Positions 1 to 10,300 of a stretch of DNA of 64,000 bases are shown here, piece after piece (position 1 is the first letter of the stretch; each line of letters begins with the position of its first letter). The DNA is taken from NCBI GenBank assembly GCA_902805735.1, contig CADCTW010000243.1, positions 1-64,000 on the forward strand. The letters are read 5' to 3'. Source of the stretch: an uncultured Gemmatimonadota bacterium. GTDB taxonomy: Bacteria > Gemmatimonadota > Gemmatimonadetes > Longimicrobiales > Longimicrobiaceae. A program made the position numbers and the translations under genes. The notes under the pieces were generated by a model. That model was not told the DNA's origin, did no database searches, and worked only from the letters and a program-made list of their open reading frames with translations.

Positions 1-2
1 CC

Positions 3-146
3 GAGCGCGCGCGCGGCAGCGCCCGGTGCGCTCAGCTCAACGCCCTCGCCGCCCAGCTCGACCGGGACGCGCGCGGCGCGGCCGACGCGGCGCGCGTCAC
101 CGCCATGGCCGCCGCGGTCCGCGACCTGGCGCGCGCGACGCGCTAG
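3..146 (+). CDS. C-terminal end of an unidentified alanine-rich protein (partial)
   Basis: The frame open from the window edge to the TAG at 144-146 encodes about 47 residues rich in Ala, Arg and Leu (for example LNALAAQLDRDARGAADAAR), which look like an amphipathic helix at a protein's C-terminus. GC bias and lack of internal stops support coding, but the piece is too short to name. It lies left of the first tRNA-Pro att copy and so probably belongs to the chromosome or to another element. A hairpin follows directly. Confidence 0.45.
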   Translation, partial: ERARGSARCAQLNALAAQLDRDARGAADAARVTAMAAAVRDLARATR

Positions 147-158
147 GAACAGCGGATC

Positions 159-220
159 TCACACAGAGGCACAGAGACACGGAGAGAAGCACTCCTCCGT
201 GTCTCTGTACCTCTCTGTGA
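159..220. terminator. Long imperfect hairpin of CACAGAGG/ACACGGAG words
   Basis: The arms TCACACAGAGGCACAGAGAC and its near complement (CCGTGTCTCTGTACCTCTCTGTGA) face each other across a short loop, giving a stem of about 25 bp with a few mismatches. It sits 12 nt after the stop of the partial gene and probably ends its transcript. I associate this word type with dispersed intergenic hairpins in Gemmatimonadota, which is recollection and not shown by the window. Confidence 0.55.
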
Positions 221-243
221 GCCCCCAATGGGCCTGCGGACGC

Positions 244-283
244 GAGAAGGCCCTCCAGCGCGAATGCGTTGGAGGGCCTTCTC
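244..283. terminator. 14-bp-stem hairpin beside att copy 1
   Basis: GAGAAGGCCCTCCA and TGGAGGGCCTTCTC form a perfect 14-bp stem with a 12-nt loop. It ends 7 nt before the tRNA-Pro fragment, on the downstream side of the minus-strand tRNA, so it may be the tRNA's processing or termination hairpin. There is no T-run on the minus strand. Confidence 0.65.
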
Positions 284-290
284 TTATCAC

Positions 291-335
291 AGTCGGGACG
301 GCCGGATTTGAACCGGCGACCCCCTGAACCCCATT
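291..335 (-). other. Attachment-site copy 1: 3' half of tRNA-Pro(GGG)
   Basis: Read on the minus strand this is an anticodon loop (ATGGGGT, anticodon GGG), the 3' anticodon strand TCAGG, variable loop GGGTC, a perfect T-arm (GCCGG-TTCAAAT-CCGGC) and the 3' acceptor strand CGTCCCG plus A. No matching 5' half (CCTGA stem, D-arm) lies to the right. The identical 45 bp occur at 44432-44476, as expected for a tyrosine-integrase crossover in a tRNA anticodon loop. It is therefore a displaced att copy, not a working tRNA. Confidence 0.8.
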
Positions 336-479
336 CGGAGGCCTATAGGGTCGTAATGCCACAATCCGTTGTACTTCCTGGCAATTCGCAGTTCGGGTGT
401 AGCATCGCGTGCCTGTCAGAAGCGGCCCCGTAGCACAGGACTCACCGAGATACTCGCTTCGCGACGATGGGCATCTTGT

Positions 480-507
480 CCTCACACGCGCATGTGCGCG
501 TGTGAGG
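480..507. repeat. 28-bp inverted repeat in the left end of element 1
   Basis: CCTCACACGCGCA and TGCGCGTGTGAGG are perfectly complementary across a 2-nt loop. The repeat lies in the otherwise gene-poor stretch 336-925 between the att copy and dpdE. It could be an operator or an integrase/excisionase site. I see no convincing gene elsewhere in 336-925; ORFs there are shadows or lack coding character. Confidence 0.6.
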
Positions 508-925
508 GCAGTAGCCCGGTCAGCACGTGCAGACCGGGTCCGGAGCGTGTGACATCGGGTGCCATGTGAGCGTGTTCTCCGTAACCACTGATACCACATC
601 GCGCTTGCGGACGCCTGAACCCGGACGGTAGGTGCAGTATTTCCGCACGCGCCGCGCCCGTGACGTCGTGCCCGCCGGCGGACGCGACGTTACGGACCCA
701 CGCCCCAATGCACCGGGAGAGGGTGCCGTGGGGGGAGCTCATCGGGCTGGTGCGCCCCGGATTTGCGGAGCCGCGCGGCTCCGATCCTCTGCTGACGGAT
801 TGACTCTACCGGGCTGGCGGGGCTGGCTCCCCGTTCGTATGTTCCCAGGCCGGCGGGCGGTCCGCACCGCCGGTCCTCCCGCTGCAGTTCACCTCCTCCG
901 GCACCCCCTCTCCGGAGCGCCTCCG

Positions 926-3900
926 TTGAACGGCTGGATCCTCAAGCACGCGCATCTGGGCATCGGCAAGGTCGTCGCGCACGACGGGCGGACCCTGCGC
1001 GTCCGTTATGTGGAGGGCGGAGCTGAACTCACCCTCGGGCCCACGGCGATCCAGGAAGGCGTCCTGGTGCGGGTTCCTCTGGCACCGGGCGCACGCTGCA
1101 CCGTAGAGGGGAGCGCATGCACCGTACACAGCCTCGCAGATGGGGGCGGAGACGGCCCCTTCCGGTACAGGGTGCAGCGGGAGGATGGAACCACCGCGTT
1201 GGTGAGCGAGGTGGACTTGGCGCCGTTTCCCGGGGAGGTGACGACTGACCCGCTGCTCCAGCTCGCGAGCGCGGATGCGCACCCGTACGCACTCTTTGCC
1301 GCCCGGGAGTGGCTGGTGCGGTCGCACTCGCGCCTGGTCAGGAACGCGGGTGGGTTCCAGGCGCTCTTGTCGAGCCGCATCGACCTGCGCCCCCACCAGG
1401 CGTACGTCGCCGGCGTGATTGTCGGCGACTGGCGCAGGCGGTACATACTGGCGGACGAGGTAGGTCTGGGGAAGACCATCGAGGCAGGGGTCGTCATCCA
1501 CGACCTCCTCCTGCAGAAGCCGGACGCCCGGATTTTGGTGATCTGCCCAGGGGAGCTGACGCAGCAGTGGTTATGCGAGATCTTCTCCAAGTTCGGTGGG
1601 CACGTTTTCACCCTGGTCGACCTGCACGATCCGGAGGCGGTGAGGCCGGGTGTGCTGCGGAAGGCTATCGTTTCGACCGCGCTCGCGGGCTTTCGACTCT
1701 CGGAAACGCTCGCCGCCGTCCCATGGGACATGGTCGTGGTGGACGAGGTGCACCACCTCCTCCAGGCGCCGCGGCTCTACGCCCTTGTCGAACGCCTGTC
1801 GCGCTCGGTGAAGGCGCTCCTTCTGCTCAGCGCCCTTCCCGCTCAACGCCGCGAAGACGAGTTCCTGCGCCTGCTCAGGCTGCTGGAACCGGACCGGTAC
1901 GGATCGGAAACGGCGGACGATTTCCGGGCACTCCACGCCGTCCAGCGGGAGGTGGGACTCCGGTTGCGTCGGCTCTCCGCGCGGGCGCAGGAACTACAGG
2001 CCGGTGAGGTGTCCGTCGGCGACGTCGCGCGTGTCGCACGGCGGCTGCTGGACGTGCCGGCGCTCGCCCGTGACGGCCGGTTGCTCCGCGCCGTGGACGC
2101 GCTCGCTCATCAGGAGGCCACGGCTGCGCAAGCGGCGGACGAGATCGTCGCCTATGTGGCGGACCGGTACCGCGTCAACCGGCGCATCCTCCGCAACCGG
2201 CGGCAGCACTTGATCGAACGCGGCGAGATCGCCGCGATCCAGCGCCACCTCGAGGTGCATCCCTACGAACCGGGACAGCTGGAGCGAGAGGCAGCTGACA
2301 GCGTGGTCGAGTTGGTGTGCACGGCCCGGAGCGCTGGCCTCGCCCCCGAAGTCGTACACGCGCTCGCGCGCGTGTCGCTGCAGAGCCTGGTTTCGCCGGG
2401 CGCGGTGTCCGGGCTCGTCGGCGATCTGGCGCGCGCCGTGCCCTCCGGCGGCACCGACGAAGACGCCGCGTACGCAGCGTCCGGGCACCTCGCCGGGTAC
2501 GCCGAGTGGCCCGTGTATCGGCAGATCCTCGCCCGGGTGGCCCGGCCGTTCCTAGACGATGCCGTCGTTGCCCGCGCGCTGGAGCGTGCCCGCGCGTGGC
2601 AGGCTTCGTCGCAGGGCGCGGCGCGGATCCGGCACATCGCGGCGCTGCTGCGCGCCCGGACGGCAGACGGCGCTCCCCCGCCCAAGATCCTCCTGTTCGC
2701 GGGCTTCCCTGGCGCGTGCACCGAGGTGGCGGCGGCACTCGGAGGGGCGTTTGGAGCGGCCGCGGTGAGGGAATTCCGCCACGACCTCCCGCGCGACGTG
2801 AAGGAAGAGAACGTGCGCGCCTTTGCCACCAACCCTGCCGTGTGGGTGCTCGTGTCAGACGAAACGGGCGGCGAGGGACGGAACTTCCAGTTTGTGGACG
2901 AGGTGGTGCACGTCGACACGCCCTGGAGCGTGGCGCGAGTGGAACAGCGGATCGGACGACTGGACAGGATTGGACGCGAGGCCGTGCGGCCGGAGGTGCT
3001 CTCCCGGGTTATCGTGGCGGAGGGGACAACGGAGGCCGGGCTGGTCCAGTGCTACGCCGAAGGGATCGGCGTATACGGGGCCTCCGTCAGCGGGCTGGAG
3101 TTCGCGCTGCGCGACGTGGAGCGCGGGATCATCGAGGAGGCGCTGGTCGGGGGGTACGACGGGATGTGCGACCGCGCCCCGGAGATCCGGGAGGCGCTCT
3201 CCCAGGAACGGGCACGGGACGAGGGCGAAACGGTCCTAGATGAGGCATCCTTCGGCCGCTCGTCTTCCGAGCGGCTCCGGCACGTGCACCACTCGGCGCG
3301 TGTCGAAGCGGAGCTGGAGCGTTCGTTCGTGCGCTACGTGCGGAGCGTGTCCTCCAAACGTGCCGCCCGGGCGGACGACGACCGGCGGCACCCCGAAGGA
3401 GTCTGGACGCTGCACCCGGACGAGTTCCGCCACGGCGTCCTTCCGCGCGCGGAGGACGGGCAGGCGGAAATCTTCCGAAAGGCCCACGGGACGTTCCGCC
3501 GCGCCATTGCGCAGGTCCGACCGGACCTCGAGTTCTTCACCGCTGGCCACCCGCTGTTCGACGCAATCGTTCGGTCCCTGGGCGCGTCCGTAGCCGGGCG
3601 AACCTACGCCATCTCGTGCGCGGCGAGCGGGCGTCCCAGCTGGACCGGGTTCGAGTTCGTGTTCCGCGCCGAGCCGGATTGGAACGCCGTCGCTTCTCAA
3701 CCTGGCCTCGCCGCGCGGGTGGCCGAGCCGTTCACCGCTCCCCCGGTGCACCTGTTCTGCACCACGGAAGGCGTGGTAGTGGAGGACGGCGACGCGCTGA
3801 TCCGTCTTCGCCAGGGACTCCAGATGCCCGACCAGGGAAGAACTTGGGTGGACATCCAGTCTGCCCGGCTCCTGGGGATTCTGGGGGGCCAGATGGGCAG

Positions 3901-4159
3901 CGATTGGCAGGGCGTCCTCCTCGGCATCCACGGCGCCGCCCACGACCGCGCCCGCGAGCAACTCGCCTCCCGGCTGGAGGGTTCGCTCGCGGCGGAGGAC
4001 GCAAAGACCGCCGAGTCGCTCCGCCAGATCCGCATGGCAGGTGTTCCCGCCGACTCCGGTGAGGCGGAGGCGCTCGAGTGCCTTCGCGCCGCCCGGGCGC
4101 AGTGGTCGGTGGTGCTCGACTCCGTGGGATTCCTGGCCGTGAATGTGGGGCGGGCGTGA
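926..4159 (+). CDS. dpdE: DpdE: SNF2/SWI2-type helicase of the dpd restriction arm
   Basis: A superfamily 2 Swi2/Snf2-like ATPase of about 1077 residues. It shows the Walker A signature DEVGLGKT near residue 176, DEVHH (motif II) near 272, and the C-terminal helicase motif with RVEQRIGRLDRIGR near 670-685, as in RapA/HepA-type enzymes. The ORF extends upstream to 632, but residues there look non-coding. TTG at 926 begins NGWILKHAHLGIGKV, a plausible HepA-type N-terminus, and has GGAG upstream. In the Salmonella dpd cluster DpdE is assigned to restriction, not modification. It is the first gene of a run overlapping by a few bases into dpdF, dpdG, dpdH and dpdI. ATG 839 is an alternative start. 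Confidence 0.85.
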   Translation: MNGWILKHAHLGIGKVVAHDGRTLRVRYVEGGAELTLGPTAIQEGVLVRVPLAPGARCTVEGSACTVHSLADGGGDGPFRYRVQREDGTTALVSEVDLAPFPGEVTTDPLLQLASADAHPYALFAAREWLVRSHSRLVRNAGGFQALLSSRIDLRPHQAYVAGVIVGDWRRRYILADEVGLGKTIEAGVVIHDLLLQKPDARILVICPGELTQQWLCEIFSKFGGHVFTLVDLHDPEAVRPGVLRKAIVSTALAGFRLSETLAAVPWDMVVVDEVHHLLQAPRLYALVERLSRSVKALLLLSALPAQRREDEFLRLLRLLEPDRYGSETADDFRALHAVQREVGLRLRRLSARAQELQAGEVSVGDVARVARRLLDVPALARDGRLLRAVDALAHQEATAAQAADEIVAYVADRYRVNRRILRNRRQHLIERGEIAAIQRHLEVHPYEPGQLEREAADSVVELVCTARSAGLAPEVVHALARVSLQSLVSPGAVSGLVGDLARAVPSGGTDEDAAYAASGHLAGYAEWPVYRQILARVARPFLDDAVVARALERARAWQASSQGAARIRHIAALLRARTADGAPPPKILLFAGFPGACTEVAAALGGAFGAAAVREFRHDLPRDVKEENVRAFATNPAVWVLVSDETGGEGRNFQFVDEVVHVDTPWSVARVEQRIGRLDRIGREAVRPEVLSRVIVAEGTTEAGLVQCYAEGIGVYGASVSGLEFALRDVERGIIEEALVGGYDGMCDRAPEIREALSQERARDEGETVLDEASFGRSSSERLRHVHHSARVEAELERSFVRYVRSVSSKRAARADDDRRHPEGVWTLHPDEFRHGVLPRAEDGQAEIFRKAHGTFRRAIAQVRPDLEFFTAGHPLFDAIVRSLGASVAGRTYAISCAASGRPSWTGFEFVFRAEPDWNAVASQPGLAARVAEPFTAPPVHLFCTTEGVVVEDGDALIRLRQGLQMPDQGRTWVDIQSARLLGILGGQMGSDWQGVLLGIHGAAHDRAREQLASRLEGSLAAEDAKTAESLRQIRMAGVPADSGEAEALECLRAARAQWSVVLDSVGFLAVNVGRA

Positions 4160-6534
4160 GCGCGCTGCGTACGCTACTGGTTGACTCGCTCCGCGCGGGG
4201 CATGCGCCGGATGACGCCGGAGCCCGGCCTGGAGGCCCGCCGTCCTCGGACGGCGCGATCTGGCGGTTCCTGCGGGCGTGGGGGGCCTCAGGCACGCTCA
4301 CCGCGGATTGCGCCGTCCTCCTTCGCCAGGTCGCGCGCTGGGGGGACATCTACGTCGGCTCTGCCCCCGAAGGGTGGCGCGCGGTGCTGGCTTCGGCCGG
4401 TGTGGCCATCACCCACGCTGGCGTACTGCGGGCGGATGTCTTCCGGCCCGGCTGGCTCGGATACGTCGCGGACCCTCTGCCGGTGCTGCGACGATGGGAC
4501 GAATCCGTCCCTGGCGAGCGCTTTCTCGAGGCGTTCGGCTACACCACGTGGCAGTCCCAGGCGCAGAAAGAGTGCGCCTGGACGGTGCTCACCGCTCCTC
4601 CGGGGTCGTGCACACTCGTGGCGCTCCCCACCGGCTCCGGGAAGAGTCTGTGCTTCCAAATGCTTCCCCGCTTCGGCCGCGGGCTCACCGTCGTCGTGGT
4701 CCCCACGGTCGCGCTCGCGCTGGATCAGTGGCGCAGCGCCTGGACGCTGTTCCGGGATATCCCGGGGGTGAACCCGAGCTACTTCGCGTCTGGCGACCGC
4801 GCTGCGGCGACCGTATGCGAGGACGTCCGCACCGGACGCACCCGGCTGGTATTCACGTCGCCGGAGGCATGCGTATCGGGACGGCTCCGGACAACCTTGG
4901 AAGAGGCGGCCGCCGAGGGCAGGCTGGACAACCTCGTCGTGGACGAAGCCCACATGGTGGAGACCTGGGGTGCCTACTTCCGCGTAGACTTCCAACTGCT
5001 GGCCACGCGACGTAGACAGTGGTTGGCACTGTCCGGTGGGAGGATGCGCACGCAACTGCTCTCCGCGACCTTCACACCCGCCGGACGCGCCACGCTGCGC
5101 GCCCTGTTCGGAGGTGACGGATGGAGCGAGGTCGTGAGCCAGCGCCTGCGGCCGGAGCCCGCATATCACCTCCGAGAGTTCGCCGACGCCGCCGAACGCC
5201 GGCGTGCCGTTCTGGAGTGCGCGTGGCGGCTCCCGCGGCCGGCGGTGTTCTACACGACGGAGGTTGCGGACGCACTCGACCTGGAGCGGGAGCTCCGCTC
5301 AGAGGGGTTCTCCCGCGTGGGATGCTTCACGGGTGACACACCTGGCGGCGAGCGCGTGCGGCTGTTGGATGCCTGGCGCGCCGACGGGATCGACCTGATG
5401 GTCGCCACTTCGGCGTTCGGCATGGGAGTGGACAAGGGCGACGTGCGCGCGGTTGTCCACGCCTGCCTCCCCGAGAACCTGCACAGATACTATCAGGAGG
5501 TCGGCCGCAGCGGCCGCGATGGTTACTCCTCGGTATGCGTGCTCCTCCCTACGCGGCAGGACGAGCACACCGCTCGCACGATGACGCCGAAGCTGATCGG
5601 CGACGAACTGGGGGACGAGCGATGGCGCGCTGTCTGGGCGACGCGAGAGGGAGCGGAGGAGGTGCGCACCTATCGGGTGCGTGCCGACGCCCAGCGCCTG
5701 GGATTGCTCGGAACCCGTTCGGGGCGGCGGAATGCCGACTGGAACAAACGGTTGCTCCTCCTCATGCAGCGGGCGGGGCTGCTGGACCTCCTCGACGCGA
5801 CCCGGACGGCGGATGGGGCGCAGTGGCTGGTACTCCGGATCAAAGAGGGGTTCGATCCGCACGCCCGCGCCCTCGGGCCGGTGCTGGCCGAGCACCGCAG
5901 CGCCGAAGTTGCGGGCGCTCTCGCCGACGTGGACCGGATGGTGGAGTACGTCCGCAGAGGGGCACCGCTTTGTCGCACCCTGACCCGCACCTACGGTGAA
6001 GGCACCGAGCGCGCTTGCGGCGGATGCCCCGGTTGCCGCGTGCGGGGTCGCGAACCGGGCGAGTGCCCTCCGCTTCCGATTGAGGCATCCCCCCCGGACG
6101 AGGACGCCCGCCGCATTGTGGTGGCCGGGTGCCCGCACCCGCTGCGCCACCGGACGGACTTCGTGCGTCTGGTGAGGCGGATCGTGGAGGGCAGGTATGC
6201 GCGCCGCTTCGTGTGCGCGCCCGCCCTCCAGAGGGCGCTCTGCGACACATTGGCGCAGGCAGTGGGCGATCCGCCCCCGGTCCCGTACCGGGTGGACTCG
6301 CTGGGCGGCGTTCCGTTCGCCCCCGCGCTAGCCGAGACCCTCGTGGTGCTGCACGTCGACGAGCTCCACCCGGCGCTGCTCCACGAACGGCGCGGCGGGA
6401 CGGTAGTCCACCTCGTCACGGCGGGCACACCGCTCCTAGACTTCAACGGGCGCTACCCGTTCGAGGCCGAGGGCGCCGCGCTCCACCCCCACCCCGACGC
6501 ATGGCTCCAGGAGGCCCCGCCCCTTGTTCACTGA
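4156..6534 (+). CDS. dpdF: DpdF: RecQ-like DEAH helicase
   Basis: A RecQ-family helicase of 792 residues: Walker A PTGSGKS near 158, DEAH near 262, and a C-terminal helicase lobe with FGMGVDKGDVRAVVH and QEVGRSGRDG near 430-455. A cysteine cluster (CGGCPGC...C) near 620 is probably a zinc site as in RecQ. The extra C-terminal region of about 150 residues is unlike ordinary RecQ and is typical of a system-specific helicase. The chosen GTG overlaps the dpdE stop (GTGA), so translation is coupled. It follows the SNF2 helicase as in known dpd clusters, where these genes restrict unmodified DNA. Confidence 0.86.
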   Translation: MSALRTLLVDSLRAGHAPDDAGARPGGPPSSDGAIWRFLRAWGASGTLTADCAVLLRQVARWGDIYVGSAPEGWRAVLASAGVAITHAGVLRADVFRPGWLGYVADPLPVLRRWDESVPGERFLEAFGYTTWQSQAQKECAWTVLTAPPGSCTLVALPTGSGKSLCFQMLPRFGRGLTVVVVPTVALALDQWRSAWTLFRDIPGVNPSYFASGDRAAATVCEDVRTGRTRLVFTSPEACVSGRLRTTLEEAAAEGRLDNLVVDEAHMVETWGAYFRVDFQLLATRRRQWLALSGGRMRTQLLSATFTPAGRATLRALFGGDGWSEVVSQRLRPEPAYHLREFADAAERRRAVLECAWRLPRPAVFYTTEVADALDLERELRSEGFSRVGCFTGDTPGGERVRLLDAWRADGIDLMVATSAFGMGVDKGDVRAVVHACLPENLHRYYQEVGRSGRDGYSSVCVLLPTRQDEHTARTMTPKLIGDELGDERWRAVWATREGAEEVRTYRVRADAQRLGLLGTRSGRRNADWNKRLLLLMQRAGLLDLLDATRTADGAQWLVLRIKEGFDPHARALGPVLAEHRSAEVAGALADVDRMVEYVRRGAPLCRTLTRTYGEGTERACGGCPGCRVRGREPGECPPLPIEASPPDEDARRIVVAGCPHPLRHRTDFVRLVRRIVEGRYARRFVCAPALQRALCDTLAQAVGDPPPVPYRVDSLGGVPFAPALAETLVVLHVDELHPALLHERRGGTVVHLVTAGTPLLDFNGRYPFEAEGAALHPHPDAWLQEAPPLVH

Positions 6535-7381
6535 CCAGCCGGTTACCCCGACCCGCGTCGAAACGCTGGTCGACCTGCTGCGCCAAACACGCTACCAGTT
6601 CGACCGCGAAAAGTTGGGCATGGTGCTCCAGCCCGACGAGCTGCCCAAGGTGGGCGCCGACAGCCGGCGCACCCAGACCAGCGTGGCGGTGCGCGCCGCC
6701 GTCGAACTCGGGCTCGTGGAGGAGACTGCGCGCGGCCTCCGCCTCACCTTTGAGCGCGGGGACCCTCGCCCCACGCGGGATGTCGTGCTCCAAGCCGTCG
6801 ACGAGCGCGTGCTCTCGGGCGAGGACGTGGAACCCTACTTCGCCCGGTTCTATGCGTGGCTTCTGAACGAGGGGCGCGCGGCGGACACACGGCGCAATGG
6901 CGACGAGTGGGCGAAGGCATTCGAGACGGCCGTCTACCAAGGCCGCAGCCCCAACAATCCCTTCAACGGGGCAAAGTACGACGGACTCAAGCGGTGGATC
7001 GCCTACGCGGGCCTCGGCTGGTTCGACCCACGCGGCGTGTTCCAGCCCAACCCGTTTGGGCGCGTCTCGCGCCGGCTCGACGCGATCTTCGGTGGGGACG
7101 ACGCCCTCCCCGGCGACGAGTTCATGGCGCGCGTGGGCGAGTGCTGCCCCGAGTTGGACGGCGGCGCCGTCTTCGTGCGAGCCCTCCCGGCGTGGCGGCG
7201 TGAGGCAACCACGTGCACACTCGGTCTCAGCCATGCGCTCGTAGACCTACATCTGGCGCGCCAACTGAGGCTGACGTGCGCGCGCGACAGCGGGGGGTGG
7301 AGCATCGCGGCCGCGGCGCCTCCAGTCGAGGGAACCATGCAGTCCGCACGCATCGATTTCGTGGCCCGCGCGCAAGGATGA
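6524..7381 (+). CDS. dpdG: DpdG: conserved dpd-cluster protein of unknown activity
   Basis: A soluble protein of 285 residues with no catalytic motif that I recognise. The N-terminal part (about 1-75) looks like a winged-helix segment (KVGADSRRTQTSVAVRAAVELGLVEE), followed by a mostly helical body. The TTG start lies 11 nt inside dpdF and the stop overlaps the dpdH start (ATGA), placing it firmly in the operon. Identification as DpdG rests on position between RecQ-like DpdF and the DpdH ATPase, the order expected for dpd clusters. Known genetics place DpdG in the restriction phenotype. Confidence 0.72.
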   Translation: MFTDQPVTPTRVETLVDLLRQTRYQFDREKLGMVLQPDELPKVGADSRRTQTSVAVRAAVELGLVEETARGLRLTFERGDPRPTRDVVLQAVDERVLSGEDVEPYFARFYAWLLNEGRAADTRRNGDEWAKAFETAVYQGRSPNNPFNGAKYDGLKRWIAYAGLGWFDPRGVFQPNPFGRVSRRLDAIFGGDDALPGDEFMARVGECCPELDGGAVFVRALPAWRREATTCTLGLSHALVDLHLARQLRLTCARDSGGWSIAAAAPPVEGTMQSARIDFVARAQG

Positions 7382-10300
7382 CAATGCACACCATCAAGGC
7401 GCCCGCCGTCGTCCCCGCCGAACCGGGACGGCCCTGCTGGACCCATAAGGCGGTCGCAGTGGCGATCCCGCGGATCGCGCAGCTCGATGAGTCGCGTGTC
7501 GACTACTTCCTCGCCAGCCACACACCCATCGACGGGCTCCGCGACACGCGCACCGGTGACCTACTGGGCGAGGAGGAGCTTTTCGCGTCCATCGCCGATC
7601 CCGCCCACGGCGACGTCCTCGCGCTGGTGCACGGGGATCCCGGAACGGGAAAGTCCCACCTGATCCACTGGCTCAACCTGCGCCTCCGGCGCGCGCTTGC
7701 CGAGGGCGAACTGCAAGGCGCCGTCCCCGTTCTGGTGCAGCGCCGCAGTGGGAGCCTCCGCGACGCGCTGGAGCAACTGGTACGGCAGCTTCCGGAGGAG
7801 TTCGCCGGTTACTTGGACCCGGTGCGCAATGCGATTGACCAGATCACCCCGGAGATCGCGCGACGGGAATTGGCGGGGGAGTTGAACATGGAACTGGGCG
7901 TGCGCCGGGCCACACGAGGTCGCCCGCCCATCACCGGCGAACTGCGGCGCATCGAGGACCTGGTTGCGTCGCCCGGCTTCCGCGACTGGTTGTCCCGCGA
8001 GGGCGGACCCATCGACCGCATTGTGCGGCTCCTCAGCGACGCCAGCGAGGTGGAGGAGCGTGACGCCCCGCCGGTGTTCGCGCCGCGCGACTTCCTATTG
8101 GAGGACGGCCGCTACAACCGCGAGAACACCCCCACGGTCCTCCGCCTGATCGACGATCTGGAAGACGAGGCGGAGTTGCGCGACGAGGCCGCGCGGCACT
8201 TCAACGAGGTGCTGCCGGATGCGCTGCGTGAGGTCACCCGTCTCACCGGCAGCCTGCGTGAGATCTTCGACCGCATCCGGACAGACCTCCGCGCCCGCGG
8301 CGAGTGGCTGGCGGTATTCGTCGAGGACGTGTCCGTCATGTCAGCGCTCGACCAAGAAGTGGTCAACATGTTCGAGCCGCAGGGCCGCGACGAGCTGTGC
8401 CGGACAATCGCTGTCCTGGGGCTCACCCTGCCGGGCATGCAGCGCCTCCGCGACAACCAGAAGGAGCGCGCCACCCACACGATTTCCGTGGGCGAGGGCT
8501 CCGACACGGATTGGGTCGGTGACCGGGAAGGAGTGGCGCGGTTCACCGCGCGCTACCTGAACGCACTGCGCCTCCCGGCGGAAGAGGTGGCCGACATCGC
8601 CAGGCGGCGGAGGGCCTCGCGAGGGGACGTGGACGCCAGCGCGTGCGATGGGTGCGCGGTCCGGGAGGGATGCCATTCGGCCTTCGGATTCGTGGAGCTG
8701 GAAGGGACCCGCATAGGGACGTTCCCCTTCTCGGTGGACGCACCGCAACGCTTGGTGTCCAACCTCAACGAGGGCTCCGACGGAGTGCGCCGGAACCCCC
8801 GCGGGCTCCTGATGCATGTGGTCCACCCGGTGGTCGCGGCCCATCCGTCGCTTGAGATCGGCGAGTTTCCCTCGCTCCACCTCGCGGTCCGTCCGCCGGT
8901 ACTGCCGTACTGGGCGACGTTCGAAGAGCGTTTCTGCGGGAACTGGACACCGGCCGAGCGGACGCGGCTCCGCACCCTCGCCCAGTTCTGGATCCGTGCG
9001 GATAGCGCTGACGAGGCGGCGTCCGAGCTCGCGCGCTTCCTGGCTCCGCTCCGGTTCCCCACGTTCACGGGGGCGGCGGTCGAACGGCGCCCCGAGCCTG
9101 CGGGTACACCAGCTCCTGGCCCGCGCCCCGAGGACGGGGCCGGGCCGGCACCTGAGCCGCGGGTCCACCCGAAGCTGGAGCGGCTCCTCCGCGAACTGGA
9201 TGACTGGATGGCCGGCGGTGATCTCGCGGACGCCCACGCCCGCGAGTTGATCGCTGAGCTGGCGTTAAAGAGCATCCGCTGGGAAGACCAGCGCGAGGTG
9301 CCCCAGCGCATCTGGCGGGAGATGCTCAAAGGGTACGAGTGGGTCAACATTGAGGGGATGCGCTCCCGGCTCAAGAACCGCACCGGGTTCTCCGTCTCCA
9401 TCGAACGCTCGGCAGAGACCCGGGACCTGATTGAGTCGCTTGCCCAGTTCGAGTGGACAGGCAGCAACTCCTGGAACTTCGAGGACGGGGAGCGGCACAA
9501 GCGCCGCGTGTCCGCGTGGCTGCGCCGCCACCAGGGCCGCCTTCATGCCGCGTTGCACCCGCGCGGCGGGCTGGACCCCGAGGCGCCGGTGCGCGTGGCG
9601 GTGCAGTTCCTCGCGGCGGTATCGATGGCCGAGCGCCGAGGCCGCATCCCGGAGGAAGCGGACCGCCGCATCGCCTCGGTCCTCGCTCCGCCGGGAGAGG
9701 CGCCTCCGGTCGGGTTGTCCGCGCAGTGGCAGGGGGCGATCGCATCATTCCGGGCCCATCACTCCCGCGTCCGCGAATTCCTGCTCGGAGAGGTTACAGT
9801 GCCACAGGGAGCCACGGGCGGGATCAACTTCATCGATCCTCTGCCCATCCTGCGTGCGTTGGCGGAGTTCGATGCCAGTCCGCGCGTGGATGACCTGGAC
9901 GAGCGGTTCTTCACCCAGTTCTGGTCGTCGCGCTACGCTGCTCTCGAAGGTCTCCCGGGACTCGGTGCGCTTTCACTCTATGGGACCGTGGAGGGCGCAG
10001 CCCTCGCGGAGCTGCTGGAACGCGTACGCGCCTCCCTGGGCGAGTGGGGGTACGTGGAGGATGACCTGGCCGCATCCGTCCAGGCGTTCTTCACTGACCT
10101 CGCGGCTGAGATCAAGGCCGAGCGGGAGTCGGAGGTTTTCGCCTCGGCCCCGCTCTTCGACGGGCTGTCGGCTCGGCAGCTCGCGGACCGGACGAGGCGT
10201 TGGGCGCGCGCTGCGGGTGCAGCAGCCGTTGCGGCCGCACCCGCGGACCCTGTCGACACCCTCCTGCACGATCCGGCCCCGCTCCGCGAGGTGGACGAGC

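Noticed and set aside
291-335. Functional tRNA-Pro gene at the left att copy
   Set aside because: Only the 3' half is present; no D-arm, 5' acceptor or 5' anticodon strand can be found to the right on the minus strand. The same holds at 44432-44476.
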